This document shows, in pieces, positions 63,369 to 64,000 of a DNA stretch of 64,000 nucleotides (position 1 is its first letter; each line of letters starts with the position of its first letter). Position numbers and translations under genes: made by a program. The DNA comes from Syntrophomonas sp. (GTDB lineage: Bacteria; Bacillota; Syntrophomonadia; Syntrophomonadales; Syntrophomonadaceae), in assembly GCA_016841245.1 (NCBI GenBank), contig JAENZN010000003.1, positions 174,635-238,634 on the forward strand. The letters run 5' to 3'. A model generated the notes under the pieces. It had not been told where the DNA came from. It was given only the letters and a program-made list of their open reading frames with translations, and did no database searches.

Positions 63369-64000
63369 TTACACTATTTCGATACTATCAATAAACTGCA
63401 AAGCTACAAATGTAGTAGAGCTGATGCGTCTGGAAGAGAGAATGTTTTTTATGACGACTACTCCATCTGTCAGGCCTGCAATTGTGCGGGCGGGGGTTAT
63501 GGTATGCCCCCCGGCGGTTATAATAACTCCGGTTGGATTGCCGGTGGAAATAATTTCTTCCAAAACCTTTTGGATTATATATTCACCTTCGGGTGGATTC
63601 GCATTTGAAAGTGGAGATGATAAATCCAGAAGTTCCATCTCCGTAATATCCCTATTAATTTCAATGAATGCCAGTCTTGCCGGGTTCAGATATGCTGTTC
63701 TGTCCTCAGCTTTTAAAACAATAACTCCACTTCCAACCTGATCTGACTGCACCTTCATTAACGCTGCCCCATAGGTTTCACCTTTGGTGGTAAGGCCGAG
63801 CAGTACGGCAGGATAATTATAGTCATTTATCAGCTGATTAGCAATTTGCAACATCTGTTTTTGACCTGACTTAGATATTTCTGAGCCAGAAACGGGCAAT
63901 CCGGGATCGCCCTGAGGCCCGGGATCGCCCTGAGGCCCGGGATCACCCTGAGGCCCGGGATCGCCCTGAGGCCCGGGATCACCCTGAGGCCCGGGATCGC
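63369..64000 (-). CDS. Collagen-like protein, C-terminal part (runs off right edge)
   Basis: From the edge the frame reads GDPGPQ repeats (about five 18-bp units, 63903-64000), then LPVSGSEISK and a 170-residue globular end. Gly-x-y with Pro suggests a collagen triple helix on the cell surface or spore. The C-terminal domain is mixed alpha/beta and unknown to me (GYGAALMKVQSDQVGSGV, GNPTGVIITAGG). Confidence 0.8.
   Translation of the reverse strand, partial: DPGPQGDPGPQGDPGPQGDPGPQGDPGPQGDPGLPVSGSEISKSGQKQMLQIANQLINDYNYPAVLLGLTTKGETYGAALMKVQSDQVGSGVIVLKAEDRTAYLNPARLAFIEINRDITEMELLDLSSPLSNANPPEGEYIIQKVLEEIISTGNPTGVIITAGGHTITPARTIAGLTDGVVVIKNILSSRRISSTTFVALQFIDSIEIV

Overview
The window looks like chromosome of a low-to-moderate GC Gram-positive anaerobe of the Clostridia, most like a syntrophic fatty-acid oxidiser of the Syntrophomonas type. 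This is inferred from gene content, not from a database search. The pointers are: a thiolase under sigma-54 control beside a PAS sigma-54 activator; decayed acyl-CoA dehydrogenase and PHA synthase genes; a Tat-linked membrane [FeFe] hydrogenase with cytochrome b; a YedE/TusA selenium-sulfur cluster; and sporulation-lineage genes (YheC/D-type ATP-grasp, YteA-like DksA, Asp23, DUF3243). No complete rRNA, tRNA or CRISPR array was seen.

Layout. 1-5.6 kb: ABC-F ATPase (cut by the left edge), HtpX, an RluA-type pseudouridine synthase, a frameshifted small wHTH protein and a membrane metallophosphatase. 5.6-10.5 kb: the sigma-54 activator and its probable target thiolase, with two tandem -24/-12 promoters separated by a terminator, then gene debris. 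10.8-14.5 kb: DsrE-like and cysteine-desulfurase-like sulfur proteins, Asp23 and an acyltransferase. 15.0-18.6 kb: a 1024-aa protein with about 75 GYDxx pentapeptides and a C-terminal Cys-His-Asp domain, coupled to a zinc-ribbon protein. 18.7-36 kb: mixed housekeeping and accessory genes (ATP-grasp, DUF421, PAP2, secernin-like, glycerate kinase, methyltransferase, NTPase, GMP-kinase-like, PIMT, XRE regulator, deacetylase) among many relics: phaC, a 5S rRNA fragment, a CpsB-type phosphatase and a REP-associated transposase. 37-40 kb: the hydrogenase operon behind a structured leader with a terminator. 41.0-41.7 kb: a probable undescribed ~620-nt structured RNA on the minus strand. 41.9-53.1 kb: two NfeD/SPFH membrane operons, the YedE-DUF3343-kinase-TusA cluster, IlvE and a molybdenum-storage-like protein. 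53.3-55.3 kb: an AT-rich island with an M23 peptidase. 55.6-58.5 kb: MOSC proteins, dodecin, and a Cys-rich MarR regulator with ArsM behind a 53-bp palindrome. 58.7-64 kb: DksA-like protein, glycan-synthesis genes, an ankyrin relic and a collagen-like gene cut by the right edge.

The strongest candidate for something undescribed is the minus-strand RNA at 41040-41660. It has a consensus sigma-A promoter, three tandem ~179-nt units, and nested helices kept in all three units by compensatory and wobble changes, and it ends in a hairpin. The GYD-repeat protein and the tandem sigma-54 promoters come next. Dispersed GGGGACGGTTCC-type palindromes together with the transposase relic point to a REP/RAYT-like element family.
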